From: Syngnathus acus
Lineage: Eukaryota > Chordata > Actinopteri > Syngnathiformes > Syngnathidae
NCBI RefSeq assembly: GCF_901709675.1
Contig: NC_051105.1
Location: forward strand, 6,067,104-6,131,103
Reading direction: 5' to 3'
DNA: 64,000 nucleotides
In this document: piece after piece, positions 31,028 to 49,183 of the stretch
How positions within the stretch are numbered: the stretch's first letter is position 1
How the letters are laid out: each line of letters opens with the position of its first letter
The notes under the pieces: model-generated
Databases searched by the model: none
The model's input: only the letters and a program-made list of their open reading frames with translations
Told to the model about the DNA's origin: nothing
Position numbers and translations under genes: made by a program

Positions 31028-31994
31028 CCGTCAACAATTAAGTGAAAGGACAACACCGGTTGAGCTGGCCCACAAATCCCTCATCATTTGTACGTCATCA
31101 CGTCGCCGTTTCCACCTAACATCCATGCCAGCAACATGATCCGATCGTATTTCGTATCCAGCTCCCTGCTGGAAATGTGCACTTTCCCAAAAGTCTCAAG
31201 TTTCCTCAGGGTGCGTATATTTTAACATTTAAAAAAAGTGAAAAAAGATGGTCACCTACGCACAAGTAATTACTTGTTTAACAAGTTGTTTGATTGTACA
31301 TTTAGTTTTTATCATTATAGGGTGTAGCAATCATTACCTCATGCAATCATTTCCCAAAAATGTATGGTTTTGAAGAATGTGTCCATTCATTGAAGGGCAT
31401 CATCACATTGCTCATACTTATTTATAATGCAGTTGTTCAATTGTGATTCATTTTAATGCTTTAAATTTGTGAGAACATAATTCATTGCTTCACTTATCGT
31501 AATGGTAATTGCATAACACCATTTCTATTAAACCTGTGGAGCTTGTAATGCTCCACAAGGGTCACTCGCTAACACTGGTTAGCAAATTATGTTTGCTATT
31601 AGGAAGTCTGTAAGCATATAAATTAATTTATAAATCATAAACCCCTGCCGACTTATAGTCACCTCACTGTAATGGCAATAATCAAACTGTCACCTGATCT
31701 GCCGATTGATGGAGCAAATGGCACTTTGAGGCACTGTGGAATTGTGATGCCTGTTCTGAATGGCTAATAAACCCTGTTCAACAGAGGCCGCTGATTTGTT
31801 GAGTCATATTTCAAACCGTAAATCACAGAAATTTGAAATTTCTACTTTGTTGTAAAGCCAAACCATATACAGACTCGAAAAACTGCGACGCACATCTCAG
31901 AATATATACGATAGAACACATTTCAAAGAAACCCATTCAGATGATGGTTACCCACAAAACGTTTATTCACAACCAAAAACCAAGGAGCCAGAGC
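31028..31994. other. Convergent gap mpc2 / rpl24
   Basis: This is mostly MPC2 3' UTR. A plus-strand AATAAA at 31766-31771 is a candidate MPC2 poly(A) signal. TTTATT at 31962-31967, read on the minus strand, is a candidate RPL24 signal only 28 bp past the RPL24 stop. No gene is seen. Confidence 0.6.
31962..31967 (-). promoter_or_regulatory. RPL24 poly(A) signal
   Basis: AATAAA on the minus strand starts 28 nt after the stop codon, consistent with the very short 3' UTRs of ribosomal protein genes. Confidence 0.7.
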
Positions 31995-34169
<2,175 letters not shown>

Positions 34170-34713
34170 TACGGCTACGAGAGGGCTCAAAACCGGAAAG
34201 AAAGACGCCGGAAACGGAAGCTGAATAAAGAGACGAAAAGTTTCTAAAGTAATTATTAGATTGTTTTTAACTCAGTTGACGATTTGTAACATGGGTGACT
34301 AAAATATATTTATCGTTTGATTTTAATTACTGGTTTAAAAAAAAAAAAAAAAAAAGCATGATCAGGTTGACGTCTTGGCGAGTACCATGAGGTTTTGGGT
34401 TATAGTGATATCACGACAAACTTGTGACTATTATCAATACTAGAGGTTTTGACAAGTTAACTAAATTAACACATTTATCGCCGTTAGAACATTTCATGGC
34501 GTCATACCATTTAGCGCGCTCACCACAAACAACGAGATGGAAATGTAGTCTTTTAAGATCAACTGGACCCACTATATATATATTTGTGAACTGCGTTTCC
34601 CAGAATGCTCATCGGCTACGCTCAACTTCCTGCTAGCGACGGACGCGTCTTGTAACCCGGACTTGTAAGCTAACATTAACCGGTAATTTTATCAGGGAGT
34701 GTGTGGCGACATA
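34170..34713. promoter_or_regulatory. Bidirectional promoter RPL24 / CEP97
   Basis: 544 bp separate the two start codons. Near RPL24 are clustered ETS cores (CCGGAAAG, GCCGGAAACGGAAG; 34193-34219). Near CEP97 is TTTCCCAGAATGC at 34596-34608, the ZNF143-type promoter motif. An A tract occurs at about 34337-34354. The arrangement matches known bidirectional promoters; activity is inferred. Confidence 0.6.
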
Positions 34714-37700
34714 ATGGGGGTGTCAGATTTACAATTTAATACAAACGGTAAGTATGACACTCTTTTTATATACGTGTTCTTTTGTTGCATCGAAAAATCT
34801 CCATGGATATTGAATTCCACAGTTGGCTAACGTGTTTGTCGTTGTGTGAGTCGCGTAATACTTATTTGTTGTTGTAATGCCAAATAACAATGTTTTTTCC
34901 CAGCCTGTTTTAAATCATATTGTATCAAATTGCACATGGAGATGTAATAAGATTTTTGTAGACATGTTTAGACCAGTCTCAAGCTGGAATCTTGTAAGCA
35001 CTTTAACGTAAACAATTCTTTGCAGTGAATCTACTTTAGTCGACAGCTAGCAAATAACTAACGACTATAACCTGCCATTTACTAAACCCCAGTTAAGGAT
35101 GAGGATATCATATGGTCAATAACTTCAAGACATTCACATGGTGTTTAGGCATTGTTCATTGTTTTATTTAATCCTTTTTTTTTTTTTTTGCTCAAAAGGA
35201 CCTGTGGTAGATCTTTCGGCTCAGGGTATGCGGAAGCTCGATCCCAGTTTCATCTGCTCAGAGGACACTCACACACTCATCCTGGACCAAAATCAAATCA
35301 TGAAACTGGACCATTTGGAAAGGAACTCAGGCCTTCAGCAGGTGCGTAACTTGTCCCACTCTTGAACTTTAATTTTTCATGTTACATGTGTTTTTGTGCT
35401 CCTTTCATATTTAGCTGTCTGTAGCCAACAATCGCCTTGTCAGGATGATGGGTGTGTCTCAGCTCACGGAGTTGCAAGTCCTCAATCTTCCCAACAACAG
35501 TATCGGCTACATCGAGGGACTGCGGGATCTACCCAACCTCAAGTGGCTCAACCTGTCGGGAAACGCAATTAAGGTTAAGCTTTTGTGACTTTTCTTACTG
35601 TTGTGATTGTGGGGAAAAAATACTAATGGATAAAAACATTACTTTTTCTCTCAGATGCATATTTTAAGTGTGATGGTTTTCCCACAGGTTATTGAGCAGC
35701 TGAACAACTGTGTTTCTCTGCAACACTTGGATCTTTCAGATAATAGCATATTTAACATTGGGGATCTGAGCAAACTTGTGGCACTAAAGGTATGTATGGA
35801 TATACAAGGTGGTTTAATAACATGTATGTACTAGTTGTTTTTTTTGTCAAAATATATTCAAGGATAAAAAAAAAAAAAAAGCCTCAACTAGTTGCATGAA
35901 AGTCATAGAAAGAAATTTTGCAGACACTTCTTCTGCATGGAAACAGCCTGACAACACTCCGCACTGTGCCTGCCAATCTCCCTGCCCATGTGTCAATCCT
36001 GTCGTTAGCATCTAATGAGATAACGGATCTCAATGAAGTAAGCCTTCCTCTTTCATGAGAAGTATGCAGAGATTTTACGTGGACTTTTACAGATACTCAC
36101 GTTTGTCCAAAGGTGGCACACCTGGCCTCCCTCCACAAACTGGAGCAGTTGTCCATTATGAACAACCCCTGTGTGATGCCAACCCCGTCACTGCCGCACT
36201 ACGACTACCGGCCCTATGTGATGAATTGGTGTCTGGGCCTGAAAGTTTTGGATGGCTTTGTGGTGTCTCAAAAAGAAGGGTCAGTACATTTTTGCCCTTT
36301 GGCTATGCACAGAATTAAACAATGACTTAATTCAAACTCATGTTAAATAGGAGCTGTCACTCACCATTTTAAGTGCCTTTGATTTTCAGCTGTTTGAGTT
36401 GGCTTTACTATTTTTTCTTGCTTTCTAGCAGAAGCTTGAAAGTTTTGTGCTGTCACTGACTGTTGTTTGAAACCGTTTTTATAAGTCCGCTGTACTTAAA
36501 GTGATTTTGCACAAATAATAAGACCCTTACTGCTAACAGAGACCTGGTACTCTGCAGCTGTGTGAATAAACATCCTTGGTTACTATCGAAGAAAATGTGA
36601 TTTTTTTTTTTGTGTGTGTTTTGTAACCAATTCCAGACTGAAAGCGGAGTGGCTGTACAGTCAGGGAAAAGGTCGTTTCTTTCGACCGGGACAGCATGTT
36701 GAACTGGTTCAGTACCTGTCCACCGTTTGCCTCCGGACCACTTCGTCGCCCTTGGTGATGACGGAAGATGCCAAATTGGAGAAGATCTTAAACAAGCAGA
36801 GGTAGAAACTCAAGCTAGTGCTGTCCTGTGTTTCTTGTGAGAAATTGAGTAGTCTGTATCAAAAATCCTAAATTTGATGTGAATCACGGGTTCCTTTCCT
36901 GAGGTTTCACCAAATGCAGTTGTTAGAAGAGACCCGCGGGGAATGTCCAAGCCCTCCTCGGCCCACTCAACTAGCTGTGGAAGCAACAGACATTTTGCAT
37001 ACATCGCCACAAGGGGACACTGTACAGGCGCAGAAAATAACACCACCACCACCACCACTGCAAGCTGCTATTCTATCAGACCCAGAAAGAGGCAAGAAGA
37101 GGCTTTTTTGTCTTTTACATGAGCATATATGAATATATTGAACTCGGGTGTCCCTCCTGATGGACGGACCAATCTCAGGTGTTTATTTACTCAACTGCAG
37201 AGAGTACCAGGTTTTATTTTTTTAACCTCAGGAATTCTTGAATAAGTGGGGATAAACCACCCATATTTGCTAATAATAAAAAAAGTTATTTTTTAAATAT
37301 TGAAAACAGATCTGCAAACAGGCTAACCACAAGTCCCCTGCAAATAATATTATAAATGCCTATCACATTTTTTGCACTTTCCACAGGGCGAGCAGTGCAG
37401 TTTAATACATGGATGAGCTACGACTCGACCAACACGTCGCTTCCATGTTTAAGCAGCCCACAGCTGGGAAAGGAGAACCTCCATTTGGAAGACGTGCAGA
37501 CCGATGAGGACAAGCTCAACGAAAGCATGCTATCTTCCGAGTCCACCTTCATGCCCTTCGTACCCCACCTCGACCCACGGCCGCCGCACTCGGACAGTGA
37601 AGACGAGACGGAGACATTTGAAGCTGACTCGCTGGCCCCCATGCGCCCGACGTCCCCTCGCTGCAGCCCCTTGCCAGAGCAGCACAATGAGGAAGACACT

Positions 37701-39017
37701 GTTGCGCCACATTTGGAAGCCCCAGAAGAAGAAACATTTTTACATGTATCCAACAAGTCAGAGTGCGCAACAAGAGCAGCTGTTAAGATCCAGTCTTGGT
37801 GGAGGGGTTGGTACACTCGGTGTTGTCACCCCAAAGCCAGAGAGGTGCGCAGTGAGATCCGTCTGCGCAGGATGCAAGATCACATCATCTCCTTATCATC
37901 AAAATTTGACAGGTACATTCGATATATCCTCTTTATTGGACTTAGCTACGTAAAAGAAGCAAAATATAAAATCTGGACTAGTAAACGCCTTTAAAGTGAC
38001 TGTCAAGCAAAAACAAACATTATACATGCAGGATTTGTCATACAGTTCTGCACTGGATCGCATTAACTTGTGCATGTATGTACTATGGAGGTGGGTATCA
38101 TTTTTTATTTACTGACGGTTGGAAGACTTCCTCTGAACTACATTTGCAGGGTGCAGAAGCAGTGTGAAGAGGAGAGATTACAAAGGATGGTTCAAGAGGA
38201 AGCGGTCAGGTTTCTATGGAAGCAGGTAAGCTGATTAACATACAAAAGTATGTCTTTGAGTTGTGAGTTATGTTTGTGAGTCTTGTGCTAAGAAACACCC
38301 CACCTGTCTGTCACAAGCGTATCACAGCTAGTCAATACCACACAAAACAATCAGATTTCAGGAATGTCACAAAATACTTTTTCACACCACTGCACATCTT
38401 CCGTTAGCACTCCTTCTTCTCAAACAACAGAAAGATGAACAGAAGTCCAATTTATGGTGAATATCGATTTCAATCAAGAGTCGAGACACCAAAACCGGAC
38501 AGCGCCACAATATTTTTGACACATATTGCTCCATGACCAAAGATTCCCCCCAAAAAATCACTAGGTTGCCTTCAAAGCTGCATGACTGACAGTTCTTTTT
38601 CTTTCTACCCAGGTCCAGTCCATGCAGCAGTGGAAGCAGTCTGTTGAGGAGCAGCTGGCCTGCCTCACTCACGTCTCCACTCCTCCCGGACCGTGTCTGC
38701 CGGCTCTTCCTGCAGCTAGCTGCACTGCAAACCAAGTGGCCACGGAGGTCTCCTTGCCGGACTCTGGGTTCCAAATGACAACGAGCGACGAGCAGGCCAC
38801 GCTGGAGGACAGCCTGCTGAGCAGCGGGACTGCAGAGTCTGTGATGACTGTGCGAGCGCCCGACGGAGGTGTGGACAGCACGGACTGCAGCCTCCTGGAG
38901 CAGTACGCCTCCTCGTTGCAGCAGAGGGAAGAGGAAGAGGAGGAAGCAGAGGAGGCGGTAACATCGCAGCCATCCTCATCGCTGCAAATCGAAGATGACC
39001 AGACAGATGTCCACTGA
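34714..39017 (+). CDS. cep97: Centrosomal protein of 97 kDa
   Basis: CEP97 binds CP110 at the distal end of centrioles and restrains ciliogenesis. Eleven coding exons: 34714-34747, 35199-35341, 35415-35573, 35688-35789, 35924-36037, 36113-36279, 36637-36801, 36904-37091, 37387-37912, 38150-38225 and 38613-39017. Total 2079 nt, 692 residues, shorter than the human protein (about 865). Residues about 12-240 are leucine-rich repeats ([41 protein letters not shown]) followed by the LRR cap [16 protein letters not shown]. Then come [12 protein letters not shown], a Ser/Glu-rich linker, an IQ motif near 484-503 ([15 protein letters not shown]) and an acidic C-terminus. Exon 8 uses a GC donor. A poly(A) signal AATAAA lies at 39205-39210. 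The position between RPL24 and NXPE supports orthology. Confidence 0.93.
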
Positions 39018-40767
39018 AAGAAACAGCATCATAAAAATGTTATATTTGCCCACTGAGGCATGACTGAAAACTGCTCTTATATTTATTGTCTGTCACCCAA
39101 GAGAGTGAACGTTTGTTAGCTGAACACATTTTGCCGACAGCATATATTGTTTAGGGATATTTAGCTTGCTGAAGCTATATTTAGCTTCTATGGCTATAAA
39201 CACCAATAAATGGATCATATGCCTTTGTTCAAGAACACCAAGTTGTTTACAAATGGTCAAATCAAGTTTGTTCATAAAAGTTCAACCTAAAGTTTTAGCC
39301 AAAAGCTCAATATCCTAAACTTGTGAGTATTGTAGTGCATTTACTGTTGCATTGTTTCTTCTGCCTCTTTTGGTAATGGAATATCAACCTGGTCTCCTTG
39401 CCAATACACATACAAAGTAATTACACTGCAATAAAAAGCAGATGACTGCACATATGTTAACTGGATGTGTGTCATTTCAAGGCAATACATTTACATAATG
39501 CATCCACATCCAAACTATAAATACAGTAGAACTGCCAAATTTGAATATTGGTTGACATTTAAAAAGATCCTAAAACTCGATTTTTACACGGGAAGCCAAT
39601 GCAGCAATTTAAAAAAATCGAGTAAAGTGCAGATTGCGCTGGCCAGAAAACTCCGTATGAAGTACGATTATCCCCAAACCCTCTTCTCTTCTATGTATTT
39701 GTTTTCATTCAATAAAGTGTTTCAATATTAAAATAATAATAAAAGGGTTGGGGATAATGCGGAAGTTGCGAAGAGGAAGCAGCCAATCACAGTCGACTAC
39801 AAGCAAACGCTTATGTCTTGATTGTTTTTCTAAACCGAGCCAGGGATGCGTCACACCGACAATTACGCAAATTGTAGACAAACCAATCGTGCTTTGGGAC
39901 TAATATTTATTGGAATTTGGGTTTGAAAATGCATTTCTAAGATTTTTCAGGAACCCTGGGGCTTGTGTTTTGTCCCGAACCGAGCTGTGGGCTGGTCCGC
40001 TTCTGGATAGCGGACAGACATCAAGCTTGTGTAAGTTGATATTTTACATTACCGGTGCTTTATTTGCTTGTGTATTTTAAAGATATATATGTTTATTTAG
40101 GAAAGAAGAAGGCTGTAATGCTTTCTTTACCTCTTGTCAGTGTCGTCTGTAGGATGAATAAACACTACCTAATTCGGAGTTGTTTTTCTCTCTTGAGAGG
40201 GATAGGCGATATTTTTCAGATTATAACTGATTTTTATTTTTATTTAAGAAAGATTTTGGTAGCACTAAACGATTTTTCCCCCTCCAAAACACAGATTGCA
40301 AATCACACACACTGCTCTTAACTAGATGATGACGAATTTCTATCATGAACACATAAAATATCGATTCAACAGTAACAAGAACGTGTACTGTAATATAAAT
40401 GTGTTCAGACTTTAAATTATTGTCGTATTTATAATATAGATACAACGCTTACAAGGTAGACAAAATATTCATTGAAATGTCCAATGAACACGAGTAAAAC
40501 CAAATAGATTTGTACAAACGTTAACAATTAACAATTAAAATAAGAGCGCAAATAATAAAAAAAACAGCAACATTAAATTAAAAATAAATAATAGTAATAA
40601 TAATAAACTTGGGGCAATAATAAGTTAATCATGCATTACACCAAGCAAGAAAAGAAAGACAAACAAACAAAACATAAATTTAATTAATTGAGTTCTATTT
40701 CCTTAGGTATGCAGTTTTGTATTCCATTTTTGTTTCAAACATGTTTGCAGTAAAGATATCAATCAAT

Positions 40768-40811
<44 letters not shown>

Positions 40812-41159
40812 TTCAAGCACAATGACATGACAGAATCGGGGCTAATGGAGCCTCATCCTCAATATCAAAAATTAAGTGTTAATAGTGTCGTGTTAATTAC
40901 AATATTTTTTGTCTACTTTGAGAAGTTTAATTGTGTGTTTCATATATCTTTTTTGAATTTCCCCAGTATAGCAGCAAAATTCTTATTCTTCAGGTTAGTC
41001 ATCGGGTTACTTCTTGGTTTCTGGAAAATGAAAGATGAACATGTGAAGCCAATTTCATTTGAGAAAAGTCAAAGGATTGTTGTTTTATTGAAGCAGACAC
41101 TCTCTCTCCGATGTGTTCAAGGTTACGTGATGACATCATCATTACTGCCGGGGCAGCGA
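39018..41159. other. Intergenic cep97 / NXPE-A
   Basis: CEP97 3' UTR and flank, then AT-rich DNA with no supported gene. An (AATC)n microsatellite lies at 40758-40810. The 5' non-coding part of NXPE-A probably lies towards the right end. Confidence 0.5.
40758..40810. repeat. (AATC)n microsatellite
   Basis: About thirteen ATCA/AATC units with one CAACC interruption. Confidence 0.9.
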
Positions 41160-43777
<2,618 letters not shown>

Positions 43778-46152
43778 TTTTCAGAACCGTGTGAACGAGT
43801 ATCGGGCCTCACTGAAAAGACTTCAAAACAAGATAGACAGTTGTAATTGAAGGAGACGTGGGGACAACGGTATAGAAAATGGATGGATGGATTTCCTCCT
43901 CTTTTTAACTTCATAAAGGGAGCAGAATGTATTGGACATATTTGTCTTTGCAGAAGAATGACTTGAATTACATTACATACGTATTAAAGTTACAAAGTTT
44001 GCCATACAGTAATTTCAAATCAGAGAACGTAGTAGTATTGCTGTAATAAATATCCCAGCAACATCCTGCAGAAAAAACAAGTTCAAATTTGTGCCATATC
44101 TCTTTGAAATGTGGGCAGTATTTATGGGGTCACAATCGAAAAACAGACTGCCGGCTCACGTGACAAACGGACTTTTCTTTCTCATGTTTTGCTATTTTCT
44201 TCTTTTTTCTTACTTGTGATGGAAGCGTCCGCCCCATCCTAGGGCAAAAAAACAATGTCAGTCTTGTTCGGTTTGTTGCACTGAATGGAACTTGAATATG
44301 TCTAGTCACTAGCCAGTTGAGTATATATGTGGAATCCAAACACTGGAGAAGCCATTCTTTGCCACGTGCTGCCTCATTCTCATCAGACTGAACGCTGCTG
44401 ATTGCACAAACTGCTTCACACCACTATGTGACTTTTCCTCGCCCCCGTTTTTAACACTTCAGCCTTTGCTTTTTTTGGTCTGTATTCAAGCCGTCTCAGT
44501 TCTTTGTTTACAAATAACAGTGAGCCATTCAAGGAACACTTTCCAGACTTGAAATTAACGCAACATATAAATAATATAAAAACTTTTTTTTTTAAATAAT
44601 TCTGCTTTTCCCACATGCTGCATATCCACTTAAATTTAGTCCAAGAACTTTTTCAAAATACATTAGTACAGAAAAAGGGTCGCTGTCCCGTACGTTTTGA
44701 ACGTCTCCCTCCTCCAACGCCCCTGATTCAAATGATCAACTCTAAAGAAGCCTGATAACGATCCTGATCATTTAATCCGGTGTGTCAGAGGGAGACATTG
44801 AAAACATGCAGGACAGCGCCCCCCAACAACCGGTTTTGAACACCCGTGGCAGAAGCTATGGAATTCCTTAGACAGTTGCTTTCTTGTGAGGGGTGACCTA
44901 AACTATGAATATAGTATATAAAAAAAAACAAATAAAGAATTTGGATTGATTGACTTCATTACAAATGTCCTTCTTTGAATTTAATTGTTTTCTTGTTTTT
45001 GCACATCTAAACATATCAGCATCGTAGATGGCTGATATTTTGACATAGTATGTATCTGATGATATATAAAGGTTGTTAGATGTTAGCGTTTCCATTTTAT
45101 CTATGGTTTATAACAATGATTAAAAAAAAATCCATGTATTGGAGCTGATTGTTTTTCACAAGAAAATGTACACCCAGTACATGGAGCTAAACTTTTGATT
45201 TGAATTTGAATTTCCGAACACACCCTTTGTGTCACTCCATGGATGTCCTGCCTAATGGGTGAGGTTACATCCTGATTGGAGCCAGCATAATTCTGTGAAG
45301 AACTTCTGCCAGGAAATACAGAGGTAGAAGAACGGTAGTCATCACTTCTGCTATCTAAATTATCTGTTGATAGTCAAACTATCATGGAAAGATGGACAAA
45401 AATATATATTTGTATGAAATAAAAACATTTGGATTAATTTAGTGAAGTTGTAAAATTTCATGTGGGTACACTTTGCTGCTTACCAATGTGCCGCAGCACA
45501 GTTGTTAGGGTTGGCAATTTATTTTGATCGTATGATTATATTGAAATGTTTATTGGAATCATTAACTCCGTTAAAACCTTTCCCTTGGCTCTTTGTGCCA
45601 ACGCTGTTGTTTTTGTGCACCACCAGTAAAACTGCATAACTTTGTAAAACAAATATACGACTAAACAGGTATGCAGAGGCGATCGCGAAACCTGGTCACC
45701 CTCACCACCACCATTGCTTTCTCTCAATAAATAGTCTCGAGCAAAAGTCAGACGTTTCAGGCGCTCTTGTGTGAGTTTCTCCGCTTGCAAGCGAAAAAGG
45801 GGCAAACTGTCTCATGTGTTATTCTTGCATCAAAGGCAGAGTAAGGAAAATTAGCACTGAGGTCCTATCTATCACTAGGTCCAGACTATCACTATCACTA
45901 ACAATCATTATCCCAACCCCTGTTGCTGTCATGAGCTATTGCGAGAGGTCAAATAAAACATTATTGACATTTCAAAACAGTCTGACGTGTCTTTACGTAG
46001 TGCCAGAAAAGGCGGAAACTTCAAGATAATCCCTCCTCCCACGGGCTATTTTTTTTACGCTTCCATCTCGCTCTTTTGGTTGTTACTTCCCGGGTGATGA
46101 CAGGTCGGGCGGAATCTTTAACACTGCGGCCACGGCAAGTGACAGTACCACG
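43778..46152. other. Intergenic NXPE-A / NXPE-B, includes inverted-duplication arm
   Basis: No gene is supported. From about 44895 to 45310 the sequence matches, inverted, the stretch at about 56042-56482 beyond NXPE-C. The rest is AT-rich, with a pyrimidine-rich promoter-like stretch just before NXPE-B. Confidence 0.55.
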
Positions 46153-48965
46153 ATGGAAGTCACTGTGCAAATGTGCCTCCGCTATAGTAAACCTATCCTC
46201 ATCGTTCTCACCCTGTTCGGTCTCATCTTCATCCAGCACAATATCAGCAATGTGGAGGTGAGCGAAGCTTGTTCACCTTTTTTTTTAGGAGGGTGGGGGC
46301 GTAACCTGTACGTTTAATTTCACATAACCTGTCAAAATGTGAGCAAAACCCATTTATCTAAATTTAGATAAAAGTCAAACCCATTGGAATCCCTATTTCG
46401 TATAGTCTATGGCCTTTAAAGGACTAAATAAATCCATTTATAAACACTATGATCTTTCAACTTGGAAAAGGCTCTTGAAGACATTTCATATCAATAAAGG
46501 TGGAGAGTTGCCAGATGAATTTACTCCTCTTAGTTATTCACCTCTGAACATCCACAAACATTAAAAACTGAACGCATCTATTGACGTCTAAAACATATTC
46601 GTCCCTTAGCTAAAGTAACGTAATAACTGGAAGACTTTTTGCAGCGTCTCCTTTAAACGTGATGCCTTCTCAAAAGACAAGTTGCAACTTTGCTTATCAC
46701 CCAGGCTTCTCTGGTCTGTTACAGTTTAGATGTTTCTAAACTTCATGACCAAGACACTGAAAAATTCTCACCGTGGGTGTGACTGGGTACACAACTGTTA
46801 TTCACTTATATAATTGGACAATGGTTAACTGTAATTTTCTGCATGCATCACAGGCATAAAGAGATGAGCACAAATACATTATTTGTCAGAAATAAATATT
46901 TTTCCAACCAATTTCATATAAATGCCAACTTTTTTGCAGTACACTTGATCATTTTTGTTACACACTACAACAGTTGTTAATGACTGGGATAGAATGAGCC
47001 GCAGTTAAAATGTTATCATATTTTCATAACATGTCATCCCTTCACAGAGTTGGAAGAATTACTTGGTGCCAGCACTGTACAAGGTCCAAAACCGCATCCA
47101 GCCGTCCAACCTTTCTGAAACCCACCAAGCGTTTCATCACAAGCGCACCCCTTACTGTCCACATCTGGCCCAGCCACTGTCACCTGAAGAAGAGCTGGAG
47201 GAACGCAACTTGTTGGACCTCATCGCCTGGCCCAAGCCGCCCTCTGGCCCCGAAGCACCCGACTTGTCCCAGACAAGTGACCCGGTCCATAGTCACTTCA
47301 CAATTGTCCCTGCCAAAAACTGGTCCGTGGGCGACCAGCTGGAAGTGCAGGTCCAACTGCGGGACTTCAAGGGCCGACCCAAGCGCTACGGCGGCGATTT
47401 GCTGTTGGCCAGGTTGCACTCCCCAGAATACAGGGCGGGTGTGGCCGGGCAGGTGCTGGACCACAGGAACGGACTTTATTCCGCTCGATTCCCGCTGTTG
47501 TGGGAGGGCTCGGCTCAGGTTGACGTCGTGATGGTCCACTCGAGCGAGGCTGTGGCCGTGTTGCAGAGGCTGAGAGAGAAACGACCCGATCGGCTTTACT
47601 TCTCCAGCATATTTAGCCAAGGTAATCATTCTGAGAAGATGGTGTGCAACATGTGTCTGCCGCCAGACCAGGGGCCACTCTGCAACTTTACGGACCTTCA
47701 CACCGGCGACCCTTGGTATTGCTACAAGCCCAAAATGCTCAGCTGCGACACCAGAAACAATTACGTCCTCGAAGGCTCCCTCGAAAACATCATCAACAGC
47801 AAGGAAGCGTTGCTCTTTCAAAGGTTTGCACACTCAATGATTTTTTGACATGAACTCAAGAACACATTTAAAATAATGGACCCACATATTCCAAATGAGA
47901 TACTTTGGAGTGTCATAGAAGCTGGTACTGTTGGAGCAGCGCGACCGACCTCTGTATTTCTGTTGTAACCATTGTGCTCATTTTTCTCACATCAGTGGCG
48001 TGAACATTAAAGTTCCAATCCATGCTTCCACATCGAATGCCATCATCGTGCTTCCTTCCAGGAAAGGTACTGTTGATCTTCCGAGTAATGATTTTTTTGA
48101 AGGGGGTGGTGGTGATTTTTCACAACATTTTGCCTGCCATCAATGTAGGAGACAGCACTCAAAAACTGGACCACGCAAAGGTGGCAACGTCTGGATACTA
48201 CTACCAGGACATTTGGAGGTCATTGGGTGGCGTAACCAAGCGCCAGTTTGATGGTGCGTCCATCACTCAGTGTTTGACCAACAAGTTGTCACTGTGATTC
48301 CAGGTACGTGCTTCTCATTGCAGTACAAAATGGGTGACTTGTTGAGGGAATCAAATAAAACAATTTGGTTGCTCGTGATCACTTGCTTTTTTGTGTGTGT
48401 AATTTTATTGCACTCTGCCCTGCAGGGATAAAAGAATTCAAACAGGAGGGTGGAGTAAAAGTGGGGCCCTTCATGGCCGTGGACCTCACCCACAATATTC
48501 TGCTCAAGTTTCGTTTCCACGGCCCACCCATCGTCAGCCGCACCGCCGTGATGGCACGCAAGTTGCGCTACATTGCCAACGAGCTGGACGGCCTGACCGG
48601 CGGTCCCGACACGGTGGTGGCGCTCAGCCTCGGGGCTCACTTTGCCCCCTTCCCCGTGGAGGTGTACCAACACCGCCTCCGGCAGATCCGCAAGGCGGTG
48701 GTGCGACTCCTGGACCGGGCGCCTGGGACGGTGGTGGCGGTCCGCACGCCCAACCCTCGAGCTCAGGATCGGGACCTCAGCCTGAAGTTCAGTGACTGGT
48801 TTTCGCTGCAGCTGGACACGGTGCTGCGCGCCACGTTCGAGGGTCTTGACGTTTTGCTGGTGGACGCTTGGCAGATGTGTGTGGCGCACCACCAACCTCA
48901 CGACGTGCACCCTCCTAGGGCCATTGTGAAAAACATGGTAGACATGATGTTGTCCCACGTTTGTC
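44895..48965 (+). repeat. Left arm of large inverted duplication (holds NXPE-B)
   Basis: Compared with 52340-56482 on the opposite strand. Shared blocks include the upstream block 44895-45310, all of intron 1 (46290-47040, nearly line for line), and exons 2-5. Breaks exist: B carries about 840 bp before exon 1 not seen in C, and C carries extra insertions in intron 1. The inner boundaries are near the two stop codons. Confidence 0.82.
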
Positions 48966-48991
48966 GTGACAGAACCAAGAAGACTGAATGA
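46153..48991 (+). pseudogene. NXPE family copy B, catalytic motif deleted
   Basis: Five exon-like blocks: 46153-46257, 47048-47823, 47996-48066, 48149-48303 and 48426-48991. Exons 1-3 and 5 are intact and in the same phases as copies A and C, with conserved splice sites, a signal-anchor (LIVLTLFGLIFI) and NXPE blocks. In exon 4, after CLTNK, 49 bp present in A and C are missing. These encode the YMYGDS nucleophile region and part of the following helix. The remainder reads into TGA at 48294-48296 within the exon. A full-length esterase therefore cannot be made. A truncated neurexophilin-like secreted product of about 350 residues remains possible if the mRNA escapes decay. An assembly or sequencing error cannot be excluded, but exon 5 and all splice sites look well kept, so the loss may be recent. 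Confidence 0.8.
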
Positions 48992-49084
48992 TATGTATCT
49001 ATAAATCAAACTAGGTGAAGTAGAAACCAGTTTATGGCCTGACTGACAAGGAGAAAACACGCACACACAAACACACACGCTGAT

Positions 49085-49142
49085 GTGGTCGCTGCGGGCG
49101 ACTGATGTGGGCGACCCGCGGGCACCGGGTTGGTGACCCCTG
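49085..49142 (-). mobile_element. hAT terminal fragment
   Basis: Read on the minus strand it begins CAGGGGTCACCAACCCGG and continues GTGCCCGCGGGTCGCC, the GC-rich terminal sequence common to one hAT family. Only the end is present. Confidence 0.55.
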
Positions 49143-49183
49143 GTCTAAAGCAACAGAACTTGGAATGTGGTTATTGGTTAGAC

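Noticed and set aside
37418-37816. Several ORFs on both strands over CEP97 exon 9
   Set aside because: They overlap the confirmed CEP97 frame and contain no recognisable domain.
48263-49078. 271-residue ORF on the minus strand opposite NXPE-B exon 5
   Set aside because: It is the antisense shadow of a GC-rich conserved coding exon, with no domain and no splice or start support.
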